Of a stretch of DNA of 64,000 nt, positions 1-9,225 are shown in pieces; position 1 is the stretch's first letter; every line of letters begins with the position of its first letter. Location: positions 1-64,000 of the forward strand of contig CANBVJ010000005.1 of the NCBI GenBank assembly GCA_947372865.1, given 5' to 3'. The notes beneath the pieces are model-generated. The model was not told the origin of the DNA. It made no database searches and was given only the letters and a program-made list of their open reading frames with translations. A program made the position numbers and the translations under genes. The DNA comes from Comamonadaceae bacterium. GTDB lineage: Bacteria > Pseudomonadota > Gammaproteobacteria > Burkholderiales > Burkholderiaceae_C.

Positions 1-1033
1 CATGGTCTTCGCGCACATAGCCGTGGGCCAGCACATAGTCGCCTAATTGCTGCGTGTTGCGCAGCCCCGCGCAGTGGCCCAGCATGATCCAGGCGTGGGG
101 CCGCAGCACGGCGATGTGGTCGGTGATGTTCTTGGCGTTCGCCGGGCCCACGCCAATATTGACCATGGTGATGCCGCTGCGGTCGGCGCGCACCAGGTGG
201 TAGCCGGGCATTTGCGGTAGCCGGGGTGGGCTGTTACCAGCGCTTTCGGGCGCCACGCCGGGCGCGGTGGCGCGGTAGGTGATCATGTTGCCGGGTTCAA
301 CAAAAGCCACGTATTCGCTGGCCGGGTCCGCCATGGCGGCGCGGCCCAGGGCGATGAACTCGTCAATGTAGAACTGGTAGTTGGTGAACAGCACAAAGTT
401 CTGAAAGTGCTCCGGCAGCGTGCCGGTGTAATGGCGCAGGCGGTGCAGCGAATAGTCCACACGCGGCGCGGTAAACAGCGACAGGGGCTGCGGCTCGCCC
501 GCGCGCGGCTCAAACGTGCCGTTGGCAATACCGTCGTCCATGGCGGCCAGGTCGGGCAGGTCAAACACATCGCGCATGCGGGCGCGCCGGGTGGCGTCCA
601 TGGTGCCTTCAATATGGTCGTTCTCGGCAAACGAAAAATGCACCGGAATCGGCTGCGTGCTGGTGCCAACTTCAAGCTCTACACCATGGTTTTGCAGCAG
701 CAACTGAAACTGCTTGCGGTAATACCCGGCAAACAGGTCGGGCCGGGTGAGCGTGGTCTCAAAGCGGCCGGGGCCTTCGACAAAGCCGTAGCTCAGGCCC
801 GCGCCCTCAGGCCCGCCTTTGCGCGACACGGTTTCAGTCTGCAGGCGCACCAGCGGGTAGCAGGCGCGCACATGGCCGTCCATCTCCGTGCCCGCCACGA
901 AACCCTGCATCGCCTGGCGCAGATGGGCGATGCTGGCATCGTAAATGCGCATGACTTGGGCCAGCGCCGCGTCGGCGTCGCTAAAGCGCAGGGGCGCGAT
1001 AAAGGGGGGCAGGTGCGGGCGATTGAGGGTCAT
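1..1033 (-). CDS. amn: AMP nucleosidase, partial (C-terminus lies outside the window)
   Basis: This enzyme hydrolyses AMP to adenine and ribose 5-phosphate in purine turnover. The reading frame is open from an ATG at 1033 to the window edge, about 344 codons. The N-terminal part has the AMP-nucleosidase-specific region, including the HFSFAENDHIEG stretch and YTGTLPEHFQNFVLFTNYQFY. The visible C-terminal part enters the phosphorylase-like domain, with MVNIGVGPANAKN and HAWIMLGHCAGLRN near the edge. Family members are around 480-500 residues, so roughly a quarter is missing because of the window boundary, not because the gene is broken. No strong ribosome binding site precedes the ATG. It points the same way as the box operon but is separated from the thiolase by 65 bases and is probably a separate housekeeping gene. 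Confidence 0.9.
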   Translation of the reverse strand, partial: MTLNRPHLPPFIAPLRFSDADAALAQVMRIYDASIAHLRQAMQGFVAGTEMDGHVRACYPLVRLQTETVSRKGGPEGAGLSYGFVEGPGRFETTLTRPDLFAGYYRKQFQLLLQNHGVELEVGTSTQPIPVHFSFAENDHIEGTMDATRRARMRDVFDLPDLAAMDDGIANGTFEPRAGEPQPLSLFTAPRVDYSLHRLRHYTGTLPEHFQNFVLFTNYQFYIDEFIALGRAAMADPASEYVAFVEPGNMITYRATAPGVAPESAGNSPPRLPQMPGYHLVRADRSGITMVNIGVGPANAKNITDHIAVLRPHAWIMLGHCAGLRNTQQLGDYVLAHGYVREDH

Positions 1034-1098
1034 GGCGCCATTGTGCCTTGGCGAAAAGTCGGCCTGCAGGCCTGGGCAAGGTCCTTGATTTGGCCCCG

Positions 1099-2301
1099 TT
1101 AAACCCGCTCCACCACCACCGCAATCCCCTGCCCCACACCAATGCACATGGTGCACAGCGCGTAGCGCCCGCCGGTGCGGTGCAACTGGTTGATGGCGGT
1201 GGTTACCAGGCGGGCGCCGCTGGCGCCCAGGGGGTGGCCCAGGGCGATGGCGCCGCCGTTGGGGTTGACGCGGGCGTCGTCGTCGGCCAGCCCTAAGTCG
1301 CGCATTACGGCCAGGCCTTGGGCGGCGAAGGCTTCGTTGAGTTCGATCACGTCCATTTGCGCCAGCGTCAGGCCCGTTTGTGCCAGCACCTTGCGCGTGG
1401 CCGGGGCCGGGCCAAAGCCCATGATGCGTGGCGCCAGGCCCGCCGTGGCCATGCCCACCACGCGGGCGCGCGGGGTCAAGCCGTATTGGGTGATGGCGGC
1501 CTGGCTTGCCAGCAGCAGGGCGCAAGCGCCGTCGTTTACGCCCGAGGCGTTGCCTGCGGTCACGCTGCCGCCCGGGGTGACGATGCCTTTGAGTTTGGCC
1601 AGGGCCTCCAGGGTGGTGCTGCGCGGGTGTTCGTCTTGCGTGACCAGCAGCGGGTCGCCTTTGCGTTGGGTAATCGATACCGGGGTGATTTCGGCGTCAA
1701 AACTGCCGTCTTGCTGGGCGCGCAGCGCATTGGTTTGCGAGCGCAGCGCCATCCGGTCCTGGGCTTCGCGCTCAATGCCAAACTGCTGCGCCACGTTCTC
1801 GGCGGTCTCGGGCATTGAATCGACGCCATACTGCGCTTTCATCAGCGAATTTACAAAGCGCCAGCCGATGGTGGTGTCATACACCGTGTTGCTGCGGCTA
1901 AAGGCCGCATCGGCTTTGGGCATCACAAAAGGCGCGCGGCTCATGCTTTCTACGCCGCCGGCAATCATCAAGTGCGCCTCGCCGCTTTTGATGGCGCGCG
2001 CCGCGCTGCCCACCGCGTCCAGGCTGGAGCCGCACAGGCGGTTGATGGTGGCGCCGGGCACTTCTTGCGGCAGGCCCGCCAAGAGTGCGGCCATGCGCGC
2101 CACGTTGCGGTTGTCTTCACCGGCCTGGTTGGCGCAGCCCAGCAACACGTCGTCGAGCGCCGCCCAATCCACCTGCGGGTTGCGCGCCACCAGCGCGCGG
2201 ATAGGAATAGCCGCCAGGTCGTCCGCCCGTACCGACGACAAAGCGCCGCCGTAGCGGCCAAAAGGGGTGCGAATGGCGTCGCAGATATAGGCATGGTTCA
2301 T
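1099..2301 (-). CDS. pcaF: beta-ketoadipyl-CoA thiolase (acetyl-CoA acyltransferase)
   Basis: This 400-residue thiolase should cleave 3-oxoadipyl-CoA with CoA to succinyl-CoA and acetyl-CoA, the last step of the box pathway. The nucleophilic Cys is in NRLCGSS (about C90). The C-terminal active-site blocks are GHPLGASG and CIGVGQG. The opening MNHAYICDAIRTPFGRYGGAL matches PcaF/PaaJ-type enzymes, so the ATG at 2301 was chosen over an upstream ATG at 2322 that would add seven residues. A GGAAGAA stretch lies about 11 bases before it. It is the last gene of the boxCBA-led minus-strand operon, 63 bases after the hydroxyacyl-CoA dehydrogenase. The general fatty-acid thiolase alternative is less likely given sequence style and context. 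Whether to call it pcaF or paaJ is arbitrary. Confidence 0.9.
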   Translation of the reverse strand: MNHAYICDAIRTPFGRYGGALSSVRADDLAAIPIRALVARNPQVDWAALDDVLLGCANQAGEDNRNVARMAALLAGLPQEVPGATINRLCGSSLDAVGSAARAIKSGEAHLMIAGGVESMSRAPFVMPKADAAFSRSNTVYDTTIGWRFVNSLMKAQYGVDSMPETAENVAQQFGIEREAQDRMALRSQTNALRAQQDGSFDAEITPVSITQRKGDPLLVTQDEHPRSTTLEALAKLKGIVTPGGSVTAGNASGVNDGACALLLASQAAITQYGLTPRARVVGMATAGLAPRIMGFGPAPATRKVLAQTGLTLAQMDVIELNEAFAAQGLAVMRDLGLADDDARVNPNGGAIALGHPLGASGARLVTTAINQLHRTGGRYALCTMCIGVGQGIAVVVERV

Positions 2302-2364
2302 GGCAAAACGGCTTTCTTCCAATGTTCTTCAAACAGGGGCAGGGCGCGCACGCCCCAGGCAATC

Positions 2365-3870
2365 TTAGGCGCCGCCCAAGGCCGCGCAGGCCTGCTGGCG
2401 CAGCCAGGGGCTCACCCGGTAGCGTTCGCCCCGGTACTCGGAGTCCAGCGCGTTCAGCACGTCGATCACGCCTTGGGCGCTCCAGGCGGCCAGCCAGTCA
2501 AAAGGCCCGGCGGGGTAGTTGACGCCCAACTTCATGGCCTGGTTGGCGCCGTCCACCGTGCACACGCCTTGTTGCACCGCGTCTGCCGCTTCATTGATCA
2601 GCATGGCAACAGTGCGGGCCACGATCAGCGCGCTTTGGTCCGCCACTTGCTGCGGTTGGTAGCCCAGCGCGCTAATCCAGGCTTGTGCCTCGACGGCGCA
2701 GGTGGCTCTGGCACGCACCGACGGCGCCCAGGCCAGCATGCGCGAGCCCTCGGGCGCAAACGCCATGTCAAACACCGCCACATTGGCGCCCAGGCTGGAC
2801 GCGGTGCGGCCATCGGTCTGGCGCAGTTGCAGCGTGGGGGTGGACAGGCCAATCCAGTCGCTGTTGGGTTCAACGCTAAAGGCCACGCCAACTGCCGTTA
2901 AATGCGCAGCCCACGCATCCATGCGCGCGCTGCTGCCGTGCAGTTGCACACCGTTGCGGGCTGGCACGTCGGCGCTTTGCGCGGAAGCCAACTGCGGCTT
3001 GGCCGCGCCTTCGGCGTAGTCGTAAATACCGCGCCCGGACTTGCGCCCCAGCAGGCCGCCGTCTACCAGCTCGCGCTGCAAGAGCGAAGGCACGTAGCGC
3101 TTGTCAAAAAAGTTGGCCTGGTAGACCGACTGCGTCACCGCAAAATTGGTGTCGTGGCCGATCAGGTCCATCAGCTCGCAGGGGCCCATGCGAAAGCCGA
3201 TGGCTTTGAGGCAGGCGTCCAGCACCACGGGGCGGGTGCATTGTTCTTGCAGCAGCGCCAGCGCTTCGGCGTAATAGGGCCGCGCAATGCGGTTGACGAT
3301 AAAGCCCGGCGTCGAGCGCGCATGCACCGCCACCTTGCCCCAGCTTTGGGCCAGGGCAAACACGTCGGCGGCAATCTGCGGCGCGGTGTGCAGGCCCGAG
3401 ACCACTTCCACCAGCTTCATCAGCGGCACGGGGTTGAAAAAGTGCATGCCCACCAGGCGCTCGGGGTGGCGCAGGCCCTGGGCCATGGCGGTGATGGATA
3501 TCGACGAGGTGTTGCTGGCAAACACGCAGTCCGCACCCACGATGCCTTCCAACTGCAGCCACAAGGCGCGCTTGGCCTCGACCTGTTCCACGATGGCTTC
3601 CACCACTAGCGTGCTGCTGGCTGCGTCTTGCAAACTGGCCACTGGCGTAATGCGCGCCAGCAGCGCGGCTACATCGTCGGCTTGCATCTTGCCCTTGGCC
3701 ACCAGGGCGCCCAGGCTGGCGTGCAGCTTGTCGAGCGCACCTTGGGCCGCGCCTTCGCGCATGTCATACAGCCACACCGGGTGCCCGGCTTGCGCGGCCA
3801 CTTGGGCGATACCGGCGCCCATGATGCCCGCGCCCACCACCAGCACGCTGGTCTTTTGCAGGCCGCTCAT
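2365..3870 (-). CDS. paaH: 3-hydroxyacyl-CoA dehydrogenase, PaaH-like (3-hydroxyadipyl-CoA)
   Basis: A 501-residue NAD-dependent dehydrogenase that would oxidise 3-hydroxyadipyl-CoA to 3-oxoadipyl-CoA, feeding the thiolase downstream. The N-terminal Rossmann fold starts with VLVVGAGIMGAGIAQVAAQAGH. The catalytic region is HFFNPVPLMKLVEVV, and FIVNRIARPYYAEA begins the dimerisation domain. A second, degenerate C-terminal dehydrogenase-like domain accounts for the length, as is usual for PaaH/PaaC and about 200 residues longer than simple FadB2-type enzymes. The start at 3870 (MSGLQKTS) overlaps the stop of the hydratase gene by four bases (ATGA), so the two are probably translationally coupled. 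An ATG at 3885 is possible but lies deeper inside the previous gene. Confidence 0.88.
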   Translation of the reverse strand: MSGLQKTSVLVVGAGIMGAGIAQVAAQAGHPVWLYDMREGAAQGALDKLHASLGALVAKGKMQADDVAALLARITPVASLQDAASSTLVVEAIVEQVEAKRALWLQLEGIVGADCVFASNTSSISITAMAQGLRHPERLVGMHFFNPVPLMKLVEVVSGLHTAPQIAADVFALAQSWGKVAVHARSTPGFIVNRIARPYYAEALALLQEQCTRPVVLDACLKAIGFRMGPCELMDLIGHDTNFAVTQSVYQANFFDKRYVPSLLQRELVDGGLLGRKSGRGIYDYAEGAAKPQLASAQSADVPARNGVQLHGSSARMDAWAAHLTAVGVAFSVEPNSDWIGLSTPTLQLRQTDGRTASSLGANVAVFDMAFAPEGSRMLAWAPSVRARATCAVEAQAWISALGYQPQQVADQSALIVARTVAMLINEAADAVQQGVCTVDGANQAMKLGVNYPAGPFDWLAAWSAQGVIDVLNALDSEYRGERYRVSPWLRQQACAALGGA

Positions 3871-4676
3871 GGCGCAGGTGCCCAAGGGGCAGGGCGTTTG
3901 TCAAAAAAGGCGGCAAAGCCCGCGCGCGCCTCGGGGGTGGCGCGCACCCGGCTGATGGTTTGGGCGGTGAGTTCGCGTGTGGCTTCGTCCATGGCGCCTG
4001 GGGTGAGTTGGGAGAAAAGTTGTTTGATCTCGCGCTGTGCGCCAGGGGCGGCGGCCAGCATTTCAGACACGCGCGCGTCTACGGCGGCGTCGAGTTGTTC
4101 GGGCGCAGCCAGTTCGTGCACCATGCCCATGGCCAGCGCTTGCGCCGCGTCAATGCGGGTGGCGGTTAGCGCCAAAAACTTCGCTTGCCGTTTGCCCACT
4201 GCAGCCACCAGGTAGGGTGAAATCACGGCCGGCAAAATGCCAAAGCGCGCTTCACTGACCGAGAACGCTGCATTGTCGGCAGCAATCGCGATATCGCAAG
4301 CGCAGCACAAGCCCACGCCGCCGCCCAGGGCGCTGCCCTGGATGCGCGCCACGGTGGGTTTGGAGCAGCTTTGGATGCGCGCAAGCATGGCGGCAAAGCG
4401 CCGTGCGTCGGCCAGGTTCCACTCTTGGCTGGCGGTGCTAGAGCGCTGCATCCATTTCAGATCAGCGCCAGCACTGAAGTGTCTGCCTTCGCCGGCCAGC
4501 ACGATCACGCGAACGCGCTCGTCTTGTGCAGCCTGGGCAAAAGCGGCGTCCAGTTCGGCGATCATCAGCTCGTCAAAGGCGTTGAATACGCTCGGGCGCG
4601 CCATGGTGATCTGCGCCACGCCGGGGCGTGGGTAGCTGATTTGCAAAGTGCTGGGGAGTTCTGCGGTGGCGTTCAT
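3867..4676 (-). CDS. enoyl-CoA hydratase/isomerase family protein
   Basis: A 269-residue crotonase-fold protein. In this operon it probably hydrates 2,3-didehydroadipyl-CoA formed after BoxD, and possibly also shifts the double bond. The oxyanion-hole segments are HFSAGADL and GSALGGGVGL, and a Glu lies in SEARFGILPAVISPY. The position of the first catalytic Glu of standard hydratases (GGGCEL) is Gly here (GGGVGL). Together with PAVISPY this resembles AUH/LiuC-type methylglutaconyl-CoA hydratases more than PaaF, so the precise substrate is uncertain. The start ATG at 4676 overlaps the boxA stop by one base (TGATG). A TTG three bases upstream is possible. It overlaps the next gene by four bases. 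Confidence 0.8.
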   Translation of the reverse strand: MNATAELPSTLQISYPRPGVAQITMARPSVFNAFDELMIAELDAAFAQAAQDERVRVIVLAGEGRHFSAGADLKWMQRSSTASQEWNLADARRFAAMLARIQSCSKPTVARIQGSALGGGVGLCCACDIAIAADNAAFSVSEARFGILPAVISPYLVAAVGKRQAKFLALTATRIDAAQALAMGMVHELAAPEQLDAAVDARVSEMLAAAPGAQREIKQLFSQLTPGAMDEATRELTAQTISRVRATPEARAGFAAFFDKRPAPWAPAP

Positions 4677-5950
4677 CAATAGGTTTCCAGGTGCAATCGA
4701 CCGTGTTGCTGCAGGTCGGCGGCCACACTGGCCCAGTCCAGACCGGCGTTTTGTGCCACTTCGCGCAGGGCCAGCACCACGCCTTCTTCCATGCTTTTCA
4801 AGCCGCAGACGTAGAAAAAACAGTCCGGGTCGGCCAGCAAGGGCGCTACGTCGGCGGCGCGCTCGCGGATCAGGTCTTGCACATAGCGCTTGGGTTGGCC
4901 GCTGGCGCGCGAGAAGGCAAAGTTGCTGTCAATAAAGTCTTTGGGCAGGTTTTGCAGCGGGCCAAAGTACGGTAATTCTTCTTGCGTACGGGCGCCAAAA
5001 AACAGCATCAACCGCCCTCCGTCAAACTTGCCCGAGGCGCGCAGGCGCCTGCGCCACTCCGTCATCGCACGCATAGGTGCGCTGCCGGTACCGGTGCAAA
5101 TCATCACGATCTTGGAGCGCGGGTGGTTGGGCATCAAGAACGAGTTGCCAAACGGGCCGATCACGTCCACCGTGTCGCCCACGGCCAGGTCGCACATGAA
5201 GTTGGATGCCACGCCGCGCACGGCGTTGCCGTGGCTGTCTTCCAACACGCGCTTGACTGTGAGCGACAGGTTGTTGTAACCCGGGCGCTCACCGTTGCGC
5301 GGGCTTGATATGGAGTATTGGCGCGCGTGGTGGGCGCGGCCGTTGGCGTCTGCGCCGGGCGGCAAGACGCCGATGCTTTGCCCCTCCAGCACCGGGAAAG
5401 GCATCTTGCCAAAGTCCAGCACGATGTGGTGGGTGTCGTAGTCGCGGCCTACCGCCGTAACGCGGACATTGCCGCTCACCGTGGCGCGTATGCTTTTTTG
5501 CGCGGCCTTGGGGCCGTACAACTGGGTGTAGGCGTGCGCCGCCGACCAGGGCGGCAGCATGGCGCCGATCGCCGGGTTGGCGGCAGGCGCTGCGGTGGCC
5601 ATGGCGTTGGGCGCGGCTGCGGCTTGCGCATCAGCCACGGTGACCGTCGCGCCTTCTTCTGCCACCAGTTGTTCCGGTGGCAGTTCGGCGGGCAGCTCGT
5701 CCCACAGCAGTTGCACGTCCGGACTATAGGCCTGGCTGCGCAGCATGGTGCGCCAGTTGTCAATTGAGCCGGTGGGGCAGGGGCCAATGCAGGCCATGCA
5801 CGAGTTGCATTTTTCTGCGTCCACCACGTAGTTGCGCGAATCGTGGGTGATGGCGGCCACCGGACAGATGGCCTCGCAAGTGTTGCAGCGGATGCAGATC
5901 TCGGGGTCAATAAGATGCTGCTGTATCAGTTCAGACGGCTGCGTTGTCAC
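4676..5950 (-). CDS. boxA: BoxA, benzoyl-CoA 2,3-epoxidase reductase component
   Basis: This 424-residue iron-sulfur flavoprotein passes electrons from NADPH to the oxygenase BoxB. Two ferredoxin-type 4Fe-4S motifs lie at the N-terminus: [12 protein letters not shown] (about residues 19-30) and [12 protein letters not shown] (about 48-59). An Ala/Pro-rich linker (about 100-130) follows, then a ferredoxin-NADP reductase-like module with [13 protein letters not shown] for flavin, [12 protein letters not shown] for nucleotide and a C-terminal HLETY. The start is GTG at 5950, with AGGAG eight bases upstream. It lies 30 bases after boxB and overlaps the hydratase by one base. Length and domain order are normal for BoxA. 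Confidence 0.96.
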   Translation of the reverse strand: MTTQPSELIQQHLIDPEICIRCNTCEAICPVAAITHDSRNYVVDAEKCNSCMACIGPCPTGSIDNWRTMLRSQAYSPDVQLLWDELPAELPPEQLVAEEGATVTVADAQAAAAPNAMATAAPAANPAIGAMLPPWSAAHAYTQLYGPKAAQKSIRATVSGNVRVTAVGRDYDTHHIVLDFGKMPFPVLEGQSIGVLPPGADANGRAHHARQYSISSPRNGERPGYNNLSLTVKRVLEDSHGNAVRGVASNFMCDLAVGDTVDVIGPFGNSFLMPNHPRSKIVMICTGTGSAPMRAMTEWRRRLRASGKFDGGRLMLFFGARTQEELPYFGPLQNLPKDFIDSNFAFSRASGQPKRYVQDLIRERAADVAPLLADPDCFFYVCGLKSMEEGVVLALREVAQNAGLDWASVAADLQQHGRLHLETY

Positions 5951-5980
5951 TTGGAGGCTCCTGTTTTTCTGAAGGCTGGC

Positions 5981-7408
5981 TTAGTTAAAGCGCACGTAGT
6001 CGAAATCAACGCTTTGGCGGTTGATGCCCATGACCGGGGGGGCGATCCAGTTGGCAAATTTGCCTGGTTCTACCACGCGGCCCATCAGGCTGGCCACAAA
6101 GGCGCGGTCGCCACCGGAGGGCAGCCAGTGGTCCACTTGCGCGTTCCACTCGGCTTGCGACACCACGCGGCCGTCTGGCGAAACCTTGGCGCTAGACAGC
6201 GCGCCGATGTTGCGGTGAAAGGCCTTGTGCGGCACTTTCAGGCGGAAGGGGATACCGGCCTTGTCGATCACCTTGTTCCAACGGTCCACGCCGCCAATCG
6301 AGTCTTTGATGTAGTCGTCGCGCAGCACTTCGTTCAGGGCGTTGAGCATGGGCACTTCGCGTTCCACCAGGTTGCCGTCTTGCACCGACAGCACGCGGTA
6401 GGTCTGGCTCTTGAGCACGTGGTCGTCGGTGCGCTTGCCTTCTTCGTAGCGGCCTTTGAGACCGGTGGAATAGAAGGTGGCGGCGTTGCTCGACTCGTCG
6501 GCGCCAAACAGATCAATGGTCACGCTGAAGTGGAAGTTCAGGTAGCGCTGGATGGTGGGCAGGTCAATGATGCCCGCGGCGCGCAGGGTGCGCACGTCGT
6601 CGGTTTTGAGTTCGTTCATGGCGGCGCAGGTGCGGCTGATCACGCGGCTGATGCCGGACTCGCCCACAAACATGTGGTGCGCCTCTTCGGTCAGCATGAA
6701 TTTGGTGGTGCGTGCCAGTGGGTCAAAGCTGCTTTCGGCCAGCGCGCAGAGCTGGAATTTTCCGTCGCGGTCGGTGAAGTAGGTGAACATGAAAAAGCTC
6801 AGCCAGTCTGGCGTCTCTTCGTTGAAGGCCTGCAAGATGCGGGGGTTGTTCTCCTGGCCGCTGCGGCGCTCGAGCAAGGCTTCGCCTTCTTCACGGCCGT
6901 CGCGGCCGAAATGCTTGTGCAACAGGTACACCATGGCCCACAGGTGGCGGCCTTCTTCCACGTTGATCTGGTACAGATTGCGCAGGTCGTACATGCTGGG
7001 CGCGGTCAGGCCCAGGTGGCGCTGTTGCTCGACGGACGCGGGCTCGGTGTCCCCTTGGGTGACGATGATGCGGCGCAGGTTGGCGCGGTATTCGCCGGGC
7101 ACGTCTTGCCAGGCGGCTTCGCCCTTGTGGTCGCCAAAGTGGATCTTGCGGTCGGCTTCACCGGGGTTCAAAAACACGCCCCAGCGGTAGTCGCGCATCT
7201 TGACGTGGCCAAACTGCGCCCAGCCTTGCGGGTCCACGCTCACGGCGGTGCGCAAATACACCTCGGAATCGGTGCTGCCGGTCGGGCCCATGTCGTCCCA
7301 CCAGCTCAAAAAGTTGGGCTGCCATTGCTCTAGCGCACGCTGCAGGGTGCGGTCTTCGCTCAGGTTGACGTTGTTGGGGATCTTGTCGCTGTAATTCATG
7401 GATGACAT
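5981..7408 (-). CDS. boxB: BoxB, benzoyl-CoA 2,3-epoxidase oxygenase component
   Basis: A 475-residue diiron oxygenase that epoxidises the ring of benzoyl-CoA with O2 and electrons from BoxA. Candidate iron ligands are visible as ExxH motifs in NVEEGRHLW (about E152/H155) and LTEEAHHMF (about E241-H245), with a further Glu near 122 and an Asp near 213. The N-terminal MSSMNYSDKIPNNVNL is typical of BoxB. The ATG at 7408 was chosen because GGAG lies about eight bases upstream; the ATG at 7399 would be the alternative. It is the second gene of the operon, 57 bases after boxC. Length is standard and no key residue is obviously missing. Confidence 0.97.
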   Translation of the reverse strand: MSSMNYSDKIPNNVNLSEDRTLQRALEQWQPNFLSWWDDMGPTGSTDSEVYLRTAVSVDPQGWAQFGHVKMRDYRWGVFLNPGEADRKIHFGDHKGEAAWQDVPGEYRANLRRIIVTQGDTEPASVEQQRHLGLTAPSMYDLRNLYQINVEEGRHLWAMVYLLHKHFGRDGREEGEALLERRSGQENNPRILQAFNEETPDWLSFFMFTYFTDRDGKFQLCALAESSFDPLARTTKFMLTEEAHHMFVGESGISRVISRTCAAMNELKTDDVRTLRAAGIIDLPTIQRYLNFHFSVTIDLFGADESSNAATFYSTGLKGRYEEGKRTDDHVLKSQTYRVLSVQDGNLVEREVPMLNALNEVLRDDYIKDSIGGVDRWNKVIDKAGIPFRLKVPHKAFHRNIGALSSAKVSPDGRVVSQAEWNAQVDHWLPSGGDRAFVASLMGRVVEPGKFANWIAPPVMGINRQSVDFDYVRFN

Positions 7409-7465
7409 AGGAAACTCCGTGGCGTTGGGGGGATGGGGACTAAAAAAAGTGAATGAATGCGGGGT

Positions 7466-9121
7466 TTAAACACGGTTCCAGTCAAAGGCCGCGCGCTCGC
7501 CTTTGCCGTAGACCTTGAGCGCGCCTTTTTCGCCCACAGCGTTGGGGCGCTGGAAGATCCAGTTTTGCCAGGCGGTGAGGCGGCCAAACACGCGGGTGGC
7601 CATGGTTTCTACGCCGTTAAAGCGCAGATTGGCTTCCATGCCGGTCAGGGCGTCGGGCGACATGGATACGCGCTCTTCAATAGCAATGCGCACTTCGTCG
7701 GTCCAGTCAATATCGTCCGGGTTGGAGGTCACCAGGCCCAGGGCAAAAGCGGCGTCGGCGTCCAGCGCCTGGCCTTTGACAGCGGCAATGGCGTCGAGCG
7801 CGGGCTGCTCGCCATAAAAGCGGCGCACCAGGCGTGTCTGGTTCGTGGCCATGGGGTAGAGCGCAAAGTTGACGTCGCCTACGGTAATGCGGGGGGACGC
7901 AGCCTCGTCGTCGGGCAGCATGAGCTGGTAGCTGCGGTCGCAGGCCAGGGCCAGCTCCAAGAAGCTGCCGGCAAAGCAGGAACCGGCCTCAATCAGCGCA
8001 AACAGGCTGCGCGAGGACACGTCCAGGCGGCTGAAGGTGCGGCGCAGCAGGCCAATGGTTTCGCGCACCAGCCAGTGGTTTTGGTTGGCCAACAACGCGG
8101 CGTCCATGGCCAGCACGGCGGCGGCGTCGCCCTGGGTCTTGATGAGCCAGGTGCCGATCTCGTTCTCATTAGTACGCATCAACAAAATCGCGTCTTCGAG
8201 TTCGCGCGCCAGCACCAGCGGGTACCAGTTCGATCCTGCGGCTTCAATGTCGGCAATGCTGGTGGGCTGCGCGCCGCTGGGGGCGTGCACGGTAAACACG
8301 GCGGTGCGCTTGGTGCGGTCAATGTCCACTTTGACGTGGCTGTAATGCAGTGCGTCGGCGCTGTGCTCGCGGTGCAGGGGCGTGAGCGCCACGCCTTTGC
8401 CGTTGGCCGGGCGGTCGCTCAGGGCTGCGAGTTCCAGGGCGCGGGCTTGGACGCGGGCGGCAAAGTCGGCCGGGCGCACGCTCTCGTCCACCAGGCGCCA
8501 TTCCACGGCTTTTTTGCCCCGCACGCCCTCCACACTGGTGCAAAACAGGTCGGCCAGGTCGTGGCGCACTTTGCGCTTGTCGGTCACGCGGGTCAGGCCG
8601 CCGGTGCCGGGCAACACGCCCAAGAGCGGCACTTCGGGCAGGCTCACGGCGCTGGAGCGGTCGTCCACCAAAATGATTTCGTCACAGGCCAGGGCCAGCT
8701 CGTAGCCGCCACCAGCGCAGGCGCCGTTGACCGCTGCCAAGAACTTGAGGCCGCTGTGGACGGACGAGTCTTCCAGGCCGTTGCGGGTCTCGTTGGTGAA
8801 CTTGCAGAAGTTCACCTTCCAGGCGTGGCTGCTCACGCCCAGCATGAAGATGTTGGCGCCTGAGCAAAACACCTTGTCTTTGGCGCTGGTCACCACCACG
8901 GTGCGCACTTCGGGGTGTTCAAAGCGGATGCGCTGGATGGCGTCGTTGAGTTCAATGTCCACGCCCAGGTCGTAGCTGTTGAGCTTGAGCTTGTAGCCCG
9001 GGCGCAGGCCGGCGTTTTCGTCAAAGTCGGCTTTCAGCGTGGCAACCGCGCCGTCAAAGCTGAGTTTCCAATGCTTGTAATGGGCGGGCTGGGTTTCGTA
9101 ACTGACAGTGCTGGATGACAT
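7466..9121 (-). CDS. boxC: BoxC, 2,3-epoxybenzoyl-CoA dihydrolase
   Basis: A 551-residue enzyme that opens the epoxide ring with two water molecules, giving 3,4-dehydroadipyl-CoA semialdehyde and formate. It contains two crotonase-like halves. The first has the oxyanion segments FCSGANIFMLG and NGACAGGGYELALACDE; the second contains AGSCFAGSFLELALACDR. The frame extends upstream to an ATG at 9148, but that start lies inside the promoter and operator region. The ATG at 9121 has AGGAG nine bases upstream and gives the normal family N-terminus (MSSSTVSYETQP), so it was chosen. It is the first gene of the minus-strand box operon. Confidence 0.96.
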   Translation of the reverse strand: MSSSTVSYETQPAHYKHWKLSFDGAVATLKADFDENAGLRPGYKLKLNSYDLGVDIELNDAIQRIRFEHPEVRTVVVTSAKDKVFCSGANIFMLGVSSHAWKVNFCKFTNETRNGLEDSSVHSGLKFLAAVNGACAGGGYELALACDEIILVDDRSSAVSLPEVPLLGVLPGTGGLTRVTDKRKVRHDLADLFCTSVEGVRGKKAVEWRLVDESVRPADFAARVQARALELAALSDRPANGKGVALTPLHREHSADALHYSHVKVDIDRTKRTAVFTVHAPSGAQPTSIADIEAAGSNWYPLVLARELEDAILLMRTNENEIGTWLIKTQGDAAAVLAMDAALLANQNHWLVRETIGLLRRTFSRLDVSSRSLFALIEAGSCFAGSFLELALACDRSYQLMLPDDEAASPRITVGDVNFALYPMATNQTRLVRRFYGEQPALDAIAAVKGQALDADAAFALGLVTSNPDDIDWTDEVRIAIEERVSMSPDALTGMEANLRFNGVETMATRVFGRLTAWQNWIFQRPNAVGEKGALKVYGKGERAAFDWNRV

Positions 9122-9143
9122 GGCGGATGCTCCTAAATGAACG

Positions 9144-9217
9144 TGCATAAAAATGCACTTTTTAATGATGACGCATCATAGTGCACGTTTTGAAGCAAGG
9201 TCAAGCATTTTTTTGCA
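9144..9217 (-). promoter_or_regulatory. boxC promoter with three BoxR-type TGCA-N6-TGCN repeats
   Basis: On the minus strand a sigma70-like promoter reads TTGACC (9204-9199), an 18-base spacer, then TATGAT (9180-9175), placing the start near 9168. Three repeats of the form TGCA-N6-TGCN surround it. One (TGCA/TGCT, 9217-9204) shares one base with the -35 box. One (TGCA/TGCG, 9185-9172) covers the -10 box. One perfect TGCA-N6-TGCA (9157-9144) lies in the 5' leader. TGCA repeats are the known recognition element of BoxR/BzdR regulators, so repression in the absence of benzoyl-CoA is the likely role. Confidence 0.75.
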
Positions 9218-9225
9218 AGTATTTT

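Noticed and set aside
407..1102. 231-codon plus-strand frame opposite the AMP nucleosidase
   Set aside because: It is the shadow of the minus-strand coding frame in GC-rich DNA; the minus strand matches a known family.
5843..7333. 496-codon plus-strand frame opposite boxB
   Set aside because: Antisense shadow: repetitive His/Val/Ala composition, no recognisable domain, and boxB is clear on the other strand.
7457..8863. 468-codon plus-strand frame opposite boxC
   Set aside because: Antisense shadow with no family features; boxC is certain.
9122..9148. Upstream ATG 9148 as boxC start
   Set aside because: It lies within an operator repeat and lacks a ribosome binding site, while ATG 9121 has AGGAG at good distance.
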